DNA from: Propionibacterium sp.
GTDB lineage: Bacteria; Actinomycetota; Actinomycetes; Propionibacteriales; Propionibacteriaceae
DNA: 64,000 nt
NCBI GenBank assembly: GCA_012839035.1
Contig: DUOB01000009.1
Span: forward strand, 1-64,000
Reading direction: 5' to 3'
The first letter of the stretch is position 1. The number at the start of each line of letters is the position of its first letter. Of the stretch, positions 16,267 through 24,025 are shown piece by piece. Under the pieces are notes generated by a model that was not told the DNA's origin, did not search any database, and saw only the letters and a program-made list of their open reading frames with translations. The position numbers and the translations under genes are program-made.

Positions 16267-17202
16267 TCAGCAGGCTCCCGCGGACAGATCCCCGAGGTGG
16301 CCGCGCAACCAGTCGGCCGTCCGGGAGAGGGTGGTCGTCCCCTGATCGAAACTGGGAGCATCCACCGCGATCGCCACGGCGACCCGGCCCGTCGGCGTCG
16401 GCACGACCCCGAACTGTCGCACCAGATAGCCGGCCGAGGAAGGCCCCCAGCCGCCCTTGAAGCGGCTGCCCGTCAGCCGGCCCAGACCCCATTGCTGACT
16501 GGGCGCGATATTGCCCATCGCTGCATAGACGGGTTCTGCCTCGGCCCGACACGGGAGCTGGGCCGCGAACCTCGCCTGATCGGCCAGCGACCACCGGGTC
16601 TGCCCGAACGCCGTATAGGGCGGGCGGACCTGTTCCGCCTGGGTGTGTGTGCGGTGGTCGCCGAAGTTCCTGAGTACGCGGTCCGTGGCCGCCGCGGCCT
16701 CCGCGGGTGACCCCAACGACTGCCACAGCCGGATCGCCGCGTCATTGTCGGAGGCGGTGATCGCGCTGCGCATCGTCGGACGGAGTTCGGGGCCCTGCGG
16801 CGTACCCTCCACCGCGATCGCCACCGGCACCTTCGACGTCGACCAGGCGACTGGGTCACCCGGATCACCGAGGACGGTGGGGGTGGCGGTGGAGCCGACA
16901 GGAACGACCGCGACGGACACCCGGCCCTGCTGCGTCGCCGCGAACCGTGCGAACGATGCGGGGAGATCCTCAGCGGCGGCAACGGGCGGCGATGGGGAAG
17001 GGTCCGACTCGGAGCCGGCCGGCGGGAGGGCGGAGGACTGCGGGATCTGGCTGAGGACGCCGGGAGACGGCCCAGCGGTGGACGGTGGCGGAGCAGCGCC
17101 GGTGGCCGGAGGGGGCGGAGCAGTGGTGGTGGCGGGAGTCGCAGCGGACGAGCATCCGACGAGCAGCACTGCGATGAGGCTCAGACCGAGCGTGGTCCGC
17201 AT
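16267..17202 (-). CDS. Beta-lactamase/transpeptidase-like lipoprotein
   Basis: A 311-residue secreted lipoprotein. The signal peptide ends in a lipobox ('SLIAVLLVGC', Cys17), followed by a Pro/Ala/Thr/Ser-rich tether of about 65 residues. The serine-hydrolase core shows 'WSTSKVPVAIA' (SxxK), 'ITASDNDAAIRLW' (SDN) and 'RFKGGWGPSSAG' in place of KTG. The SxxK-to-SDN distance is only about 30 residues, much shorter than in class A beta-lactamases, and no omega-loop glutamate is evident. It may therefore be a DD-peptidase-like or non-catalytic cell-wall protein rather than a resistance enzyme. Convergent with the FHA gene, 7 bp apart. Confidence 0.8.
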   Translation of the reverse strand: MRTTLGLSLIAVLLVGCSSAATPATTTAPPPPATGAAPPPSTAGPSPGVLSQIPQSSALPPAGSESDPSPSPPVAAAEDLPASFARFAATQQGRVSVAVVPVGSTATPTVLGDPGDPVAWSTSKVPVAIAVEGTPQGPELRPTMRSAITASDNDAAIRLWQSLGSPAEAAAATDRVLRNFGDHRTHTQAEQVRPPYTAFGQTRWSLADQARFAAQLPCRAEAEPVYAAMGNIAPSQQWGLGRLTGSRFKGGWGPSSAGYLVRQFGVVPTPTGRVAVAIAVDAPSFDQGTTTLSRTADWLRGHLGDLSAGAC

Positions 17203-17226
17203 GACAGCTCTCCGATCAGCCGGTCA

Positions 17227-17820
17227 TCAGATCAGGTAGACAACCGCGTTGTTGCCGCCGGTGCAGGTGACGAGTCGGTCGCCACTGCACCTCATCTCGT
17301 ATTGGGTTTGGGTGACCGGGCTGTAGGCGGGGATGGTGACCGGCGCGTTGCGCACCGGATTGGATCCGTAGGAGATGCGCACCTCCTCCGCGAACGGGCA
17401 GGAGGTCACGTCGGTGCCGACCGCGGATTGGGTGAATCCGCCCACGTCGCCGGTGATGGCGGGGCAGGTGCGTGCACCCGCCGGGAAAGCCGGTGGCGGG
17501 GGAGGCGGGGGCGGAGGCGGCTCGGTCGTGGGGGGCGTCGTCGGATCGGGTTCCGGTGGTGCCGTGGTGGAAGGCACCGGGTCCGCTGTGGTGGGCGGTG
17601 CCGTCGTGGGCTGCGGAGCGCTGGTGGTCGGCGCGATCGTCGGCCCGCCAGTCTCGGTGGTGGGACGGGCGGTGACGTTCGGCACCGGGGAGATCACGAA
17701 GTTCCAGACCCCGACACCCAAGGTGGTGAGCAGGGCGACGGCCGCTGCCGCAATCGAGACGACCACTCCAGTTCTGGATTGACGGGGCGGTCCGGGTGGA
17801 CCGGCGTGCGGTAAGGACAT
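17227..17820 (-). CDS. Secreted/membrane-anchored proline-rich protein of unknown function
   Basis: A 197-residue protein. A short cytoplasmic tail is followed by one helix ('VVVSIAAAAVALLTTLGVGVW'), then about 75 residues of Thr/Pro repeats including a run of prolines, then a C-terminal domain of about 85 residues. That domain has four Cys ('ARTCPAITG', 'TSCPFAEEVR', 'EMRCSGDRLVTCTGG'), suggesting two disulfides outside the cell. A serine/threonine- and proline-rich stalk probably spans the cell wall. Follows the same strand as the lipoprotein gene, 24 bp away. The family is not recognised. Confidence 0.75.
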   Translation of the reverse strand: MSLPHAGPPGPPRQSRTGVVVSIAAAAVALLTTLGVGVWNFVISPVPNVTARPTTETGGPTIAPTTSAPQPTTAPPTTADPVPSTTAPPEPDPTTPPTTEPPPPPPPPPPAFPAGARTCPAITGDVGGFTQSAVGTDVTSCPFAEEVRISYGSNPVRNAPVTIPAYSPVTQTQYEMRCSGDRLVTCTGGNNAVVYLI

Positions 17821-17845
17821 GGCGTCTCGATTGCGGCCGGATCGG

Positions 17846-18679
17846 TCAGTGACCGAAGGAGTCGGAATCCATCATCGGGTCGGCCTGCGGGCCGGCCTGC
17901 AGACCAGCGAGCGCCTCGACCTCATCGGGCGACAGCTGGAAATCAAAGACGTCGAGGTTCTCGGCCTGCCGCTGCGGGTTGCCGGACTTCGGTGCCGTGG
18001 CGGCGCCGACCTCGATGCTCCAGCGCACCAGGACCTGGCCCGCGCTCTTGCCATGCCGGGCAGCGATCTCGTGGACGAGTGGTTCGCCGCGGAGACCGTT
18101 GTCCCGACCCAGTGGGCTCCAGGCCTCGGTGATGATGCCCTGCTCCGCGTGATAGGCCCGCTCTGCCGCCCGGTCGTAGTAGGGGTGCATCTCGATCTGG
18201 TTGACCTCGGGGGTGACGCCGGTCTCGGTGATCAGGCGGTCGATGTGAGTCGCCTTGAAGTTCGAGGTGCCGATGGCCTTGGCCAGGCCCTGCCGCTGCA
18301 GCTCGATCAGGCCCTCCCAGGCCTTGACATAGAGATCCTGGTCGGGGTTGGGCCAGTGGATGAGGGCCAGGTCGACGTAATCCATCCCGAGTCGGTCCAA
18401 ACAGGCCTGCAGGCCGGCGGCAGCGTCACCGTGCCACTGGCGGTTGAACTTGGTGGTGATGAACACGTCGCTGCGGTCGAGGCCGGACGCGCGCACAGCC
18501 TTGCCGACCGGCTCCTCGTTCAGGTAGTTCTCCGCCGTGTCGATGTGTCGGTAGCCCACCTCGAGGGCACTGCGCACCGCGGTCTCGCACTCGTCGCCCT
18601 CCATGGGCCACGTGCCCAGCGCCACCTGCGGCATCGCGCCCCCGGAGCGCAGGGTCAGGGTCGGAGCAAGGTTGGTCAT
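17846..18679 (-). CDS. Aldo/keto reductase (2,5-diketo-D-gluconate reductase-like)
   Basis: A 277-residue NADPH-dependent TIM-barrel oxidoreductase. The catalytic tetrad is visible: Asp and Tyr in 'HIDTAENYLNEEPVG', Lys in 'VFITTKFN', His in 'DLALIHWP'. The cofactor end has 'EAWSPLG' and 'SGNPQRQAENLDVFDFQLS', matching the AKR5-type group, although the usual 'PKS' follows as 'APKSGNP'. It reduces small aldehydes or ketones; the physiological substrate is unknown. Lies 53 bp downstream of ppgK on the same strand. Confidence 0.93.
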   Translation of the reverse strand: MTNLAPTLTLRSGGAMPQVALGTWPMEGDECETAVRSALEVGYRHIDTAENYLNEEPVGKAVRASGLDRSDVFITTKFNRQWHGDAAAGLQACLDRLGMDYVDLALIHWPNPDQDLYVKAWEGLIELQRQGLAKAIGTSNFKATHIDRLITETGVTPEVNQIEMHPYYDRAAERAYHAEQGIITEAWSPLGRDNGLRGEPLVHEIAARHGKSAGQVLVRWSIEVGAATAPKSGNPQRQAENLDVFDFQLSPDEVEALAGLQAGPQADPMMDSDSFGH

Positions 18680-18732
18680 GCATCTTCCTCTCGGATTTGA
18701 TTCACAGTGTCAGCCGGCAGAGGGCCGGTTGG

Positions 18733-19629
18733 TCAGGATGAGCTGTCGTCGCGCGCACGATCTCCACCATCGGCGCCGTCTTCCCGGTCGCTGGTGGCGG
18801 GGCCCGGCGCAGCTTCGCGGGTCCGGTCGTCGCCCGGCCCGGGCGAGGTCGTCACGTCCAGCGGGTCCGGATGGACCAGGCGGTCATGGGCCAGTCGTGC
18901 CGCGCCGATGATGCCGGCACGGTTGCGGAACATGGCGGGCACGATCGGGGTGTTCAGGGTGAGCTTCGGCAGGAAGCGCTCGTGTTCGCGGGAGATGCCC
19001 CCGCCGACGACGATGAGGTCGGGCCACAGGAGACGTTCGAGGGTCTGGTAGTAGCGCTCGATCTTCGGGATCCACTTCGCCATGGACCAGCCCTCGCGCT
19101 CCTTGACGCCGGCGCTGGCGCGGGACTCCGCGTCGTGGCCGTCGATCTCGATGTGTCCGAGTTCCGCGTTGGGGATCAGCACGCCGTTGTGGAGGATCGC
19201 CGTGCCGATGCCGGTGCCGAGGGTTGTCACGAGGACGAGTCCGGGCCGGTCCTTGGCCGCTCCATATTTCACTTCGCACACCCCGGCAGCGTCCGCATCG
19301 TTGACGACCGCGACCTCGCGGCCGAGCATGTCGGCGAACAGCTGCTCGATGGGGAAATCGATCCAGGCCTTGTCGATGTTCGCCGCGGACCTCGTCACGC
19401 CGTGCATCACCACGGCCGGGACCGTGACCCCGATCGGCCCGTCGCCGATCGTGTCGGAGAAGTGGTCGACGATCTCCTTGACGATCTTCGCGACGTTCTT
19501 GGGGGTCGACTTTGCTGGGGTGGCGATCTTCAGGCGCTCGGTGGCCCAATCGCCCACGGTGAGGTCAACGGGCGCACCTTTGATGCCCGAGCCGCCGATG
19601 TCAATGCCGAGAACCGGTCGTTCACTCAT
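18733..19629 (-). CDS. ppgK: Polyphosphate glucokinase (ROK family)
   Basis: A 298-residue ROK kinase that phosphorylates glucose with polyphosphate (and ATP). The phosphate-binding motif is 'VLGIDIGGSGIKGAPVDL'. The PPGK-specific 'TTLGTGIGTAILHNGVLIPNAELGHIEIDG' carries the ROK glucose-binding ExGH. 'WPDLIVVGGGISREHERFLPKL' is also typical of actinobacterial PPGK. The last 45 residues are an Asp/Arg/Ser-rich tail that the enzyme does not need. Its ATG overlaps the stop of the upstream PH-domain gene by 4 bp. Polyphosphate use fits a polyP-storing actinobacterium. Confidence 0.95.
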   Translation of the reverse strand: MSERPVLGIDIGGSGIKGAPVDLTVGDWATERLKIATPAKSTPKNVAKIVKEIVDHFSDTIGDGPIGVTVPAVVMHGVTRSAANIDKAWIDFPIEQLFADMLGREVAVVNDADAAGVCEVKYGAAKDRPGLVLVTTLGTGIGTAILHNGVLIPNAELGHIEIDGHDAESRASAGVKEREGWSMAKWIPKIERYYQTLERLLWPDLIVVGGGISREHERFLPKLTLNTPIVPAMFRNRAGIIGAARLAHDRLVHPDPLDVTTSPGPGDDRTREAAPGPATSDREDGADGGDRARDDSSS

Positions 19630-21128
19630 GGGTTGAGCCTATCCATCCCCGGCTCCCGGGTCTCGGTCAGTTGCGATCCCGAGGGTGGACCGCCGCTGGG
19701 TGGCATGAGCCGCCGGGCGTGGGCTGCCGCCGGCAGCTGACGCTCGAACATCGCGCGAGCCGTGTTCGCAGTGAGATGGGGGATCGCGAAGTCCACCGGC
19801 CCCGGCGTTGTGTCCACGTGGACGGTCGCGATCCCGAGCCGGCGCTGCACAGGGCCCTGGCTGATCCGGACGGACTGTGTCTTGGCGTGGGGGACGGTGT
19901 CTCGAACGAACACCAGCAGCCCACCCTCGCTCACGATCACCCGGTCGTTGGCGCCCCAGCGAAGCGTACGGAAGGACAGTGGGCGCAACCAGCGGGCCGC
20001 GCGATTGACGGGCTGGAGGGGGACGGACTCGTCGTGTGCGTGGGGCAACAGATAAGCCATGGCGATGCGCACCTGCTCGGTGGTGGCCACGGGAAAGAGC
20101 ATGGACGAGCCCTGGCCCTCGCTGTTCTCGTCGGCGTGATAACCCAGCACCTCGATGTCGACCCGGTGGAGTCTGAGCCGGCGCCACAGCCACGACTGGC
20201 GGATGCGTACACCCTGGATGCGATCGAGCGGCACGGACTGGCTGGTGAGGTTGATCAGGCCGCGGGTGATCCGGAGCCCCGTCGGCTCGTCCGGGTGGAC
20301 CCCTCCGGTCTCCGCCAGCGTGTAGTTGAACTGTGTCAGCACCCGCCGCGAGATCAACCCGACCACGCCCATGGCGAACGGGATCAGGCCTGCGAAGGCG
20401 GCCAGGCCATAGCCGATCCGCCACACCACCACGAGCGCGACGATCAGCACGACCAGCGAGATGATGAACTCCATGGAGGTCAGCAGGCCGATGATCAGCT
20501 GTTGCGGTGCGATGCGGACGAGCACACGGTCCGCCACCGACAGGTCCTCGAACGCTGATGCCTGCGGCCGGGCATCGGACTCGGTGACCGTGGTCGTGTG
20601 CCCATGGGCCCTGCTCAGCAGATAGTCGCGGAAGCGATAGGCCTTCTGGCGCGTGAGATAGCGCAGCGTGATCCCGGCGTCACCGGCTCCCGCCTCGATC
20701 TTCAGCTCGCACAGACCGAAGATCCTGGCGGCCAGTGGCTGGAAGACGTCGACCGACTGGATGCGGGAGAACCCGATCCGTTTCGACGAGCGATTGAGAA
20801 ACCCCGTCTCGACCCGCAACTCCTCGTCATCGATGACGAACCGGGTGAACCACCACGTGAGGATCGAGGTCAACCCGGCCAGGAGGGCGAACCCGCCGAC
20901 CAAGACCAGGAACCACCACCACGGCAGTGTCGGGGCCTCCTCCGGGCGCCGATTCGGCAGGAATTCCTGGCCGAACGCCACCACACCGGCGACCAGCAGC
21001 ACCCAGCCCCGCACCAGCGGGGTCAGCGGGTGCGGCCGTTCGGTCGCCTTGAGGGCAGGGCCCTCCGCGCTCACGTCCACCCTGACCGGCTCGGGCCGGT
21101 CGTTCGGTGGTGGCAGGGAATCGGTCAC
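19626..21128 (-). CDS. Large bacterial PH-domain (bPH_2/DUF304) membrane protein, YdbT-like
   Basis: A 500-residue protein. Two membrane helix pairs are seen near the N-terminus ('VRGWVLLVAGVVAFGQEFL', 'WWWFLVLVGGFALLAGLTSIL') and another at about residues 215-270. These are interleaved with three bPH_2 domains: 'FVIDDEELRVETGFLNRSSKRIGFSRIQSVDV', 'RITRGLINLTSQSVPLDRIQGVRI' and 'IVSEGGLLVFVRDTVPHAKTQSVRI'. GTG 21128 is the start. It follows a small PH protein by 40 bp; such YdbS/YdbT pairs are widespread. The role is unknown, probably at the membrane or envelope. Confidence 0.9.
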   Translation of the reverse strand: MTDSLPPPNDRPEPVRVDVSAEGPALKATERPHPLTPLVRGWVLLVAGVVAFGQEFLPNRRPEEAPTLPWWWFLVLVGGFALLAGLTSILTWWFTRFVIDDEELRVETGFLNRSSKRIGFSRIQSVDVFQPLAARIFGLCELKIEAGAGDAGITLRYLTRQKAYRFRDYLLSRAHGHTTTVTESDARPQASAFEDLSVADRVLVRIAPQQLIIGLLTSMEFIISLVVLIVALVVVWRIGYGLAAFAGLIPFAMGVVGLISRRVLTQFNYTLAETGGVHPDEPTGLRITRGLINLTSQSVPLDRIQGVRIRQSWLWRRLRLHRVDIEVLGYHADENSEGQGSSMLFPVATTEQVRIAMAYLLPHAHDESVPLQPVNRAARWLRPLSFRTLRWGANDRVIVSEGGLLVFVRDTVPHAKTQSVRISQGPVQRRLGIATVHVDTTPGPVDFAIPHLTANTARAMFERQLPAAAHARRLMPPSGGPPSGSQLTETREPGMDRLNP

Positions 21129-21168
21129 GTTTCAACGCTAGCGCGAGGGACTGACACTCGATGTCCGG

Positions 21169-21681
21169 TCACAGACCCGAGGTGCGCGTCTCGCCCAGTT
21201 CGGTCAGCCGGTCCCGCAGCCGCGCCGCCTCTTCCGGCGGAAGGCCGGGAATCGTGGCATCCGTCGACGCCGACGCCGTCACCAGTTTGACCGTCGCCAG
21301 ACCCAGCGCGCGCTCGATCGGGCCCGCTTCGACCTCCACGACCTGCATCCGCCCGTACGGCACCGCCATCAGCCGCCGGAACCAGAGCCCGTGCGTGACA
21401 TAGAGATCGTCGGCCAACTCTGCGTACCCCCACGAACGCACCAACGCGTCCATCCGCCACCACCGCCAGGCGATCCACCCGACCGCCACGACGATGAGCG
21501 CGATGCCCAGCCAACGATCCACGAGCCACCAGCCGAGCACCGTGGGAGGGATGAAGAGCCAGGGCCACCCAAGGAGTACGCCGGCTCGGCGGAGCGTGCG
21601 ATAGCGCGGATGGAGGCGCTTCCATTCGGCGGTGGGTGGGGCGAACAGTGGATCGTGCACCCGGGTCCGGTTGTCGGTCAC
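21169..21681 (-). CDS. Small bacterial PH-domain membrane protein, YdbS-like
   Basis: A 170-residue protein with two membrane helices ('AGVLLGWPWLFIPPTVLGWWLV', 'WLGIALIVVAVGWIAWRWW') followed by one bPH_2 domain ('VRSWGYAELADDLYVTHGLWFRRLMAVPYGRMQVVEV'). The next residues, 'AGPIERALGLATVKLVTAS', are characteristic of the YdbS family. Starts at GTG 21681, overlapping the stop of the DUF1707 gene. Forms an operon with the large PH protein and ppgK. Confidence 0.9.
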   Translation of the reverse strand: MTDNRTRVHDPLFAPPTAEWKRLHPRYRTLRRAGVLLGWPWLFIPPTVLGWWLVDRWLGIALIVVAVGWIAWRWWRMDALVRSWGYAELADDLYVTHGLWFRRLMAVPYGRMQVVEVEAGPIERALGLATVKLVTASASTDATIPGLPPEEAARLRDRLTELGETRTSGL

Positions 21682-22316
21682 GTGCGCTTCTTCTTGGGAC
21701 CCTTGACGCTGACGCCGCCGAACAGGGCGATGCCCTTCAGGATGATCTTCGGGCCGCCCGGGGTCGGGCGGGTGTTCTTGACGTCCGAGCCGCCGAAGAT
21801 GCCGACCACCTCGTCATGGACCTCAACCCCTTCCGGGATCTTTACGTCGAGCCCGCCGAAGAGCCAGAAGCCGGTGATCTCGATGACGTCGTGCTCGAAG
21901 ATGGCCTCGCTGAAATCCAGCTCGCTGCCGCCGAACAGCGCGAACGAACGGATCTGGCGGCGGGCGCGCCACACCCCGCGCCGGGTCGACCCGCCGAACA
22001 CGGCAACGAGGGTTTCACTCTCGCCGGTGCTGTGCCCATCGATGCGGGGGACGTGGGTCCCCGGCGGTTGGTGCGCGGGAACGTTGGTGCGGATGGGGGC
22101 GTGCAGGGGGACCAGGTCCCTGGTCAAGGGGACGAGATCGTCGAACGTGCGGGCGTCGGCCGCTGCGGCCAAGCGTTCGTCGTGTTCGTCCTTGGTGAGG
22201 CGGCCCTCGGCGTACGCCGTCGACAACACCGTCATGACGCGATCGCGGTCCGAGTCACCGACTCGGAGGTCGCCGCCGAACTTGGGTCCGACGTCAGTGG
22301 GTTCGGGGGAGGTCAT
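21678..22316 (-). CDS. DUF1707 protein with LiaF-like C-terminal domain
   Basis: A 212-residue soluble protein. DUF1707 (SHOCT-like) occupies about residues 17-70: 'LRVGDSDRDRVMTVLSTAYAEGRLTKDEHDERLAAA' is its hallmark. The C-terminal half is a repeated Gly-rich beta fold ('LVAVFGGSTRRG', 'FALFGGSELDF', 'FWLFGGLDVKIPEGV', 'GIFGGSDVKN', 'ALFGGVSVKG'), as in the LiaF/VraT-type cell-wall-stress domain. Such proteins in actinobacteria often sit with envelope-stress genes. First gene of a minus-strand operon leading to the PH proteins and ppgK. Confidence 0.9.
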   Translation of the reverse strand: MTSPEPTDVGPKFGGDLRVGDSDRDRVMTVLSTAYAEGRLTKDEHDERLAAAADARTFDDLVPLTRDLVPLHAPIRTNVPAHQPPGTHVPRIDGHSTGESETLVAVFGGSTRRGVWRARRQIRSFALFGGSELDFSEAIFEHDVIEITGFWLFGGLDVKIPEGVEVHDEVVGIFGGSDVKNTRPTPGGPKIILKGIALFGGVSVKGPKKKRT

Positions 22317-22439
22317 GACCTCAACCCTAATCGGCCCGGCGGGCAGGCGAAGCCTTCGTCCGATGAGGAATCAGGTCGAACTCAGGGGCGCCCCTGCTGG
22401 TTTCGGCACGCCCTTTCGGTGATGTGGCCGGGGAACCGC

Positions 22440-22445
22440 TAAGGT
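22440..22445 (+). promoter_or_regulatory. Possible -10 box of the tRNA-Gly(TCC) gene
   Basis: TAAGGT, a common actinobacterial TAnnnT -10 element, lies 10 nt before the tRNA 5' end. No clear -35 is seen at the expected spacing, so support is weak. Confidence 0.3.
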
Positions 22446-22455
22446 TGAGGCTTCT

Positions 22456-22529
22456 GCGGGCGTAGTTCAGTGGCAGAACGGCACTCTTCCTGAGTGATGA
22501 CGTTGGTTCGATTCCGGCCGCCCGCTCCA
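22456..22529 (+). tRNA. tRNA-Gly (anticodon TCC)
   Basis: A 74-nt cloverleaf with encoded CCA. The acceptor stem pairs GCGGGCG with CGCCCGC, the discriminator is T. The D arm is GTTC/GAAC. The anticodon loop CTTCCTG gives TCC. The anticodon stem has only four good pairs (CACT/AGTG) with a G.A mismatch at its base, and the T stem (GTTGG/CCGGC) uses two G.T pairs, so this is a slightly degenerate glycine tRNA compared with the tRNA-Gly at 23113. Confidence 0.88.
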
Positions 22530-22548
22530 CTTTCCTGATGAGCGCACC

Positions 22549-22962
22549 TCAGTGGTGCTGACGGATCGCCTTCGTCACGCGTTCGAAGCGCTTTTTGTCG
22601 AGGCGTACGCCGCCCTCCTCCACCGAATCGGGATCGATGCGAACGATCCGGTTCACCCGCGCTTCGCTCACCCGGCCCTTCGGGTCCCAGGCACCCGGAC
22701 CGATCTCGATCCAATAGCGGCCGGCTCGAGCCTCCTGCTTCTGGTCAAGATCGTGATCCTTCGACGTCAGCGGAGACCCCAACAGCCAATCGCCGTCCCA
22801 GCCGATGATCAGCACCGGCCGGACCTTGCCCTTGCGGTGGTCCTCCTCATAGGGCACCCACGCCCAGACGATCTCGCCGGGATCGGCGCGATGGCCCGGA
22901 TGCGGGGCGTACTCAATCCGCGGCATCCGCTTGAAATCGCCCGGGTATTCCCTCCGCTGCAT
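22549..22962 (-). CDS. PemK/MazF-like toxin-fold protein, no antitoxin gene beside it
   Basis: A 137-residue protein with the CcdB/MazF-type SH3-like barrel start: 'DPGEIVWAWVPYEEDHRKGKVRPVLIIGWDG'. The 'GEIVWAWVPYE...KVRPVLII' pattern is the PemK/MazF signature; family toxins are mRNA interferases. A basic C-terminal half ends in 'RVNRIVRIDPDSVEEGGVRLDKKRFERVTKAI', which includes the usual 'R..I..I' strand and last helix. No antitoxin-sized gene is adjacent. It lies between two tRNA-Gly genes on the opposite strand. It may be a solitary toxin, be neutralised in trans, or have a housekeeping RNA role. Confidence 0.82.
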   Translation of the reverse strand: MQRREYPGDFKRMPRIEYAPHPGHRADPGEIVWAWVPYEEDHRKGKVRPVLIIGWDGDWLLGSPLTSKDHDLDQKQEARAGRYWIEIGPGAWDPKGRVSEARVNRIVRIDPDSVEEGGVRLDKKRFERVTKAIRQHH

Positions 22963-23090
22963 GGGCCCACCCTAATGGCGTGCCAGCCGGGACCCGGTCG
23001 ATCATCGTCCCTCCAGTCGATCGGCGACGACGCGGGGCGAGGAGAAGCTTCCTTGTGCCCATTCACAGTCGCGATCCGGGAAACCCTGAG

Positions 23091-23096
23091 CTATGA
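23091..23096 (+). promoter_or_regulatory. Probable -10 box of the tRNA-Gly(CCC) gene
   Basis: TATGAT, one mismatch from the consensus TATAAT, sits 16 nt before the tRNA 5' end. A matching -35 is not obvious. Confidence 0.4.
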
Positions 23097-23112
23097 TGGC
23101 CGGGCACCACGC

Positions 23113-23186
23113 GCGAATGTAGTTCAATGGCAGAACATCAGCTTCCCAAGCTGAGAATGCGGGTTCGATTCCCGTCATTCGCTCCA
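23113..23186 (+). tRNA. tRNA-Gly (anticodon CCC)
   Basis: A 74-nt cloverleaf with encoded CCA. The acceptor stem is GCGAATG/CATTCGC. The D arm is GTTC/GAAC, the anticodon stem TCAGC/GCTGA with loop TTCCCAA (anticodon CCC), and the T arm is CGGGT-TCGATTC-CCG like. All arms pair well, unlike the TCC isoacceptor upstream. Confidence 0.93.
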
Positions 23187-23193
23187 AAGTTTC

Positions 23194-23221
23194 GGACCGT
23201 CGGGCCGCCCTTGGCCGGTCC
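23194..23221 (+). terminator. Possible terminator hairpin after tRNA-Gly(CCC)
   Basis: GGACCG (23194-23199) pairs with CGGTCC (23216-23221), with GGGC/GCCC inside the loop. It begins 8 nt after the tRNA 3' end. There is no T tract, which is usual in high-GC actinobacteria, so the call is tentative. Confidence 0.4.
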
Positions 23222-23230
23222 TGCTCCCGA

Positions 23231-23914
23231 TCAATGGCGTCCGCGGTCGCGGCCCTGATCATCGAAAGAAGAGTCTGACCGGGTAGCGCCGCGCCTCGAC
23301 CCATCGCCTCGCGCCGCATCCCCGTCCCCGATCACGTCACGGTCATCGCGAAGAGTGGAACCGTCACCGTCGCGCGATCCACCATCGCGAGCATCACGAT
23401 CCCGCGCTCCGGCGTCACGGGACTCGAGATCGCGCGGATCGAGATCTCGTGATCCGGTGTCGCGGTGGTCGCGTGACGCGGTGTCGCGGTGGTCGCGTGA
23501 CGCGGTGTCGCGTGCTGCGGTGTCGCGGGTGTCGCGTGCTGCGGTGTCGCGGGTGTCGCGTGTTGCGGTGTCGCGGGAGTGATCCGGGTCGAGACGGGAC
23601 GCCTCGCTCAGGTGCTCCCGGGCCGTGTGCTGGGCGTGGTCCGCCTCTGCTGAGCGGTCCTTGGCTTCGCGTTCCAAACGCTCGGACTCCATGCGGGCGC
23701 GGTGGGCCTCCGCCTCCTGCCGAGAGGCGTCCGCCGCGGCTTCCTTGGCGCGCAGCTCCTCCTCCTGGCCCTGCGTGCGGAGTTCGCCCGCGCGTTCGCG
23801 TCGCTGGGCCAGCTGGCGTTCCTTGCGGTTCTTGCCCGTCGAGGCGGCGATGATCACCACGATGATGACGACGACGACCAAGGCCGCAATGACGATCCAC
23901 ATCCAGGTATCCAT
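23231..23914 (-). CDS. Membrane-anchored coiled-coil protein with Arg-Asp repeats
   Basis: A 227-residue protein. The N-terminal helix 'WMWIVIAALVVVVIIVVIIAA' anchors it. Residues about 28-95 are a charged Glu/Arg/Ala-rich coiled coil ('RKERQLAQRRERAGELRTQGQ...'). Residues about 110-200 are low-complexity repeats of the type RDT-RDTAA, RDHRDTAS and RDL. The tail is Asp/Arg/Gly/Ser-rich. The DNA of the repeat region (about 23449-23580) is itself built of near-identical GGTGTCGCG blocks. No family is assigned beyond single-pass charged-repeat protein. Confidence 0.7.
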   Translation of the reverse strand: MDTWMWIVIAALVVVVIIVVIIAASTGKNRKERQLAQRRERAGELRTQGQEEELRAKEAAADASRQEAEAHRARMESERLEREAKDRSAEADHAQHTAREHLSEASRLDPDHSRDTATRDTRDTAARDTRDTAARDTASRDHRDTASRDHRDTGSRDLDPRDLESRDAGARDRDARDGGSRDGDGSTLRDDRDVIGDGDAARGDGSRRGATRSDSSFDDQGRDRGRH

Positions 23915-24025
23915 GATCTCTCTCCATCCAGCGAATATTTACCGACAAATCTACTTGCCGCTGTGTTGGGGGAGAGTTCGGGGTCCCCAATTGAGGACGT
24001 GGCGGGAACGTGTCGGCGCTATCGC

